Source: Cuneatibacter sp. NSJ-177 (GTDB taxonomy: Bacteria; Bacillota; Clostridia; Lachnospirales; Lachnospiraceae). Taken from it: 64,000 bases of DNA. Position numbers and translations under genes: made by a program. The stretch covers positions 248,001 to 312,000 of the forward strand of contig NZ_JALIFO010000006.1 of assembly GCF_022867805.1 (NCBI RefSeq), written 5' to 3'. How positions within the stretch are numbered: the first letter of the stretch is position 1; each line of letters opens with the position of its first letter. The notes under the pieces are model-generated. The model did no database searches and was not told the DNA's origin. It saw nothing but the letters and a program-made list of their open reading frames with translations. Shown here one piece after another: positions 62,406-64,000 of the stretch.

Positions 62406-62648
62406 ATGGACGTGTTGAAAATTATTCTGACCCTGGTTTTAGTTGTCGTTTGCATTGTTATGACTGTAGTGATCTTAGCGCAGGAGGGGAGATCCTCCGG
62501 CCTCAGCGGCTCCATCGCAGGCAGCTCTTCGGAGACCTATGTGAGCAAGAACAAAGGCCGCACGCCGGAAGGAAAGATGGAAAAGTGGACGAAGATTATG
62601 ATTGCCGCTTTTATGATCCTGGCGTTGTTGTTAAATATTTTAAACTGA
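62406..62648 (+). CDS. secG: Preprotein translocase subunit SecG
   Basis: A protein of 80 residues with two membrane segments (about 3-22 and 60-78) and a cytoplasmic loop rich in Ser and Gly: ILAQEGRSSGLSGSIAGSSS near residue 24. It is the accessory subunit of SecYEG and increases the efficiency of protein export. ATG 62406 follows TTAGGAGG. It is closed by a terminator at 62657. secG commonly precedes rnr; here an unrelated gene intervenes. Confidence 0.95.
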   Translation: MDVLKIILTLVLVVVCIVMTVVILAQEGRSSGLSGSIAGSSSETYVSKNKGRTPEGKMEKWTKIMIAAFMILALLLNILN

Positions 62649-62656
62649 GAGAATAC

Positions 62657-62697
62657 AGCCCATGGTTTTGCAAAAGAATAAACCATGGGCTCCTTTT
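62657..62697 (+). terminator. Intrinsic terminator after secG
   Basis: A 12-bp stem (62657-62668 with 62680-62691), an 11-nt loop, then CC and five T. Confidence 0.85.
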
Positions 62698-62719
62698 TAT
62701 CCTTTTGGAGGTGGTTGCG

Positions 62720-63481
62720 ATGATTTTTTACTTTACCGGCACAGGGAATTCTTTGGCGGCGGCGGAATATCTGGCGGAAGAGACTGGGGAGCGGCTGATT
62801 GATATGGCGCAGGCTCTGCGGGACCGGGACTTTCAGTATCAGGCCGGAGCAGGGGAAAGCGTAGGGTTTGTCTTTCCCGTTTACTATTGGGGAATTCCGA
62901 CTCTGGTCGGAAGCTTTTTAAAGCATCTTCAGGTGAACACTGAGGAAAATGGGTATTTCTGGGCGGTGATCACCTGCGGCGGCAGCATTGGGGGAGCGGA
63001 TCAGCAGCTGCGCTCGCTGATGAGTCAGAAGGGATATCCGCTTAAAGCCGTTTATCCGCTGGTGATGCCGGAAAATTATATCTTAATGCCGAAGGTGATG
63101 CCGCTTTCCACCCCGGAAGAGGAAAAAAAGATCCTGGAGCAGGCGGAATCCACCCTGGAAGAGATCGGCGCTGCGATCCGCGGGCGGGAAGAACGAAAAT
63201 TCTCAGGACCGAAAGCGCGGATTGCCAGCAAGCTGGCCTGGACCGTTTACCGGAAGGGCAGAAAAACCGCGCCTTTTTGGGCGGATGAGGGCTGTATTGG
63301 CTGCGGCCGCTGCGAACGGATCTGCCCGGTCGGAGCAATCGAATGTAAGGAAGGAAAGCCAGTGTGGGTCAAGGAGAGGTGCGTCCTGTGTTTGGCCTGC
63401 ATCAACCGCTGTCCGGTCCAGGCGATCCAATATGGAAGCCGGACGAAAGACTGCGGCCGGTATCATCATCCTTCCTTGTAA
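62720..63481 (+). CDS. EFR1-family flavodoxin-ferredoxin fusion protein
   Basis: A protein of 253 residues. The N-terminal flavodoxin-like domain begins IFYFTGTGNSLAAAEYLA (FMN phosphate loop) and has FPVYYWGIPTLVGSFL. The C-terminal part holds two 4Fe-4S motifs, CIGCGRCERICPVGAIEC (near 195) and CVLCLACINRCPVQAIQ (near 225). EFR1 proteins are frequent in anaerobes and act in unknown electron-transfer steps. ATG 62720 follows TTGGAGGTGG; a long in-frame extension to 62384 crosses secG and is rejected. Confidence 0.9.
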   Translation: MIFYFTGTGNSLAAAEYLAEETGERLIDMAQALRDRDFQYQAGAGESVGFVFPVYYWGIPTLVGSFLKHLQVNTEENGYFWAVITCGGSIGGADQQLRSLMSQKGYPLKAVYPLVMPENYILMPKVMPLSTPEEEKKILEQAESTLEEIGAAIRGREERKFSGPKARIASKLAWTVYRKGRKTAPFWADEGCIGCGRCERICPVGAIECKEGKPVWVKERCVLCLACINRCPVQAIQYGSRTKDCGRYHHPSL

Positions 63482-63552
63482 CGTGGGAAAGTCCGGGCTT
63501 TCCCAATGTCTTAAAATAGGAAAGAACGAAAAGCGTTTAACAGAAAGGTTTT

Positions 63553-64000
63553 ATGGAAGAAAAGGAACTGGAAATAAAAAAGAAACATGTGGAGGCGTTG
63601 ATTTTTGACCCCCACTATCATCCCATGAAGGTGAAGGAGCTGGCGATTTTGCTGGGTGTTCCGAGGGAGCAGCGAGATGAGCTGAAAACCGTCCTCGACT
63701 CGCTGCTGACGGAAGGCCGGATCGGCCTCTCAAAGCGGGGAAAATACGGGCGGCCGGAGGAGACTGCGCTGACCGGTATTTTTTCCGGTACTTCGCGGGG
63801 ATTTGGATTCGTGACCGTGGATGGCTGGCCGGAAGATATTTATATTCCGGAAAAGAATGTGAACGGGGCCATTCACGGAGATAAGGTGAAAATCGCCGCC
63901 CTGGAGGGCCGCCGCGGCCGGAGAGCGGAAGGGACGGTGTTAAAGGTTCTGGAACGGAACACCACAACTGTGGTGGGGATGTACCAGAAAAAGAAGCATT
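63553..64000 (+). CDS. rnr: Ribonuclease R (N-terminal part)
   Basis: Runs off the right edge; 149 codons are visible. It begins MEEKELEIKKKHVEALIF; a winged-helix-like region (VKELAILLGVPREQRDELK) is followed by a cold-shock/OB domain (RGFGFVTVDGWPEDIYIPE, near residue 85). This is the N-terminus of the 3'-5' exoribonuclease RNase R family; the catalytic RNB domain would lie beyond the window. ATG 63553 has AAAGG 5 bp upstream. The usual secG-rnr order is preserved apart from the inserted EFR1 gene. Confidence 0.9.
   Translation, partial: MEEKELEIKKKHVEALIFDPHYHPMKVKELAILLGVPREQRDELKTVLDSLLTEGRIGLSKRGKYGRPEETALTGIFSGTSRGFGFVTVDGWPEDIYIPEKNVNGAIHGDKVKIAALEGRRGRRAEGTVLKVLERNTTTVVGMYQKKKH

Noticed and set aside
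62384-62719. N-terminal extension of the EFR1 protein across secG
   Set aside because: It runs out of frame through secG and its terminator; ATG 62720 has a strong ribosome site.

Overview
The window looks like a chromosomal segment from a Gram-positive anaerobe of the Clostridia, most likely Lachnospiraceae. This is inferred from gene order and families, not from a database search. The supporting signs are the hrcA-grpE-dnaK-dnaJ-prmA-rsmE-(nifS-thiI)-mtaB order, an IreB/RuvX/DUF1292 cluster, a CBS-domain pyrophosphatase, a VanRS-like two-component system, meso-diaminopimelate dehydrogenase, a PheS T-box, AGGAGG-type ribosome sites with several TTG and GTG starts, and a moderately GC-rich sequence.

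Region by region. 1-11.4 kb: heat-shock genes (hrcA partial, grpE, dnaK, dnaJ), the ribosomal protein methylase PrmA, a lipoprotein, rRNA methylase RsmE, a cysteine desulfurase with ThiI for tRNA thiolation, an HPr-like protein without the phosphorylatable His, and MtaB. 11.5-22.2 kb: housekeeping genes resembling the Bacillus yrzL-yrrK-yrzB-yrrL-yrrM-yrrN run (IreB, RuvX, DUF1292, a short MltG-like protein, TrmR, a U32 tRNA hydroxylase) with RNase J inserted, then a YdcF-like protein, an M16C peptidase, Era and RecO. 22.3-32.2 kb is the most unusual block: an OmpR-type two-component system diverging from six genes. These encode a lipoprotein that joins a beta-propeller-like region to a sugar-type binding protein, two CUT1-type permeases with no ATPase gene, a MacA/HlyD-like adaptor, a membrane protein with a MacB-periplasmic-like domain, and a DUF624 protein.

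32.3-41.7 kb: a YprB-like nuclease and a TepA/ClpP-like protein, then a minus-strand polyamine operon (speD-speA-speE-speB-carboxynorspermidine synthase-nspC). The operon carries two alternative routes from putrescine to spermidine. It is read from a consensus promoter through a leader of about 470 nt that contains an intrinsic terminator. Its 256-bp internal spacer holds hairpins, 8-bp tandem repeats and repeated copies of the speB 3' end. 41.8-49.9 kb: an amidohydrolase, diaminopimelate dehydrogenase, CBS pyrophosphatase, an M20 amidohydrolase, VanR/VanS-like regulators and a convergent, overlapping BrkB gene. 50.4-56 kb: a solitary binding-protein lipoprotein followed by a 1310-residue hybrid kinase that also carries an intact GGDEF domain. 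56-64 kb: tRNA-Arg, T-box-controlled pheST, split chromate transporters with a divergent LysR regulator, secG, an EFR1-type flavodoxin-ferredoxin protein and the start of rnr.

No rRNA, CRISPR array, intact insertion sequence or prophage was seen. Several short dispersed intergenic repeats are present. One AT-rich gap (49.9-50.4 kb) may hold a degraded mobile-element gene.
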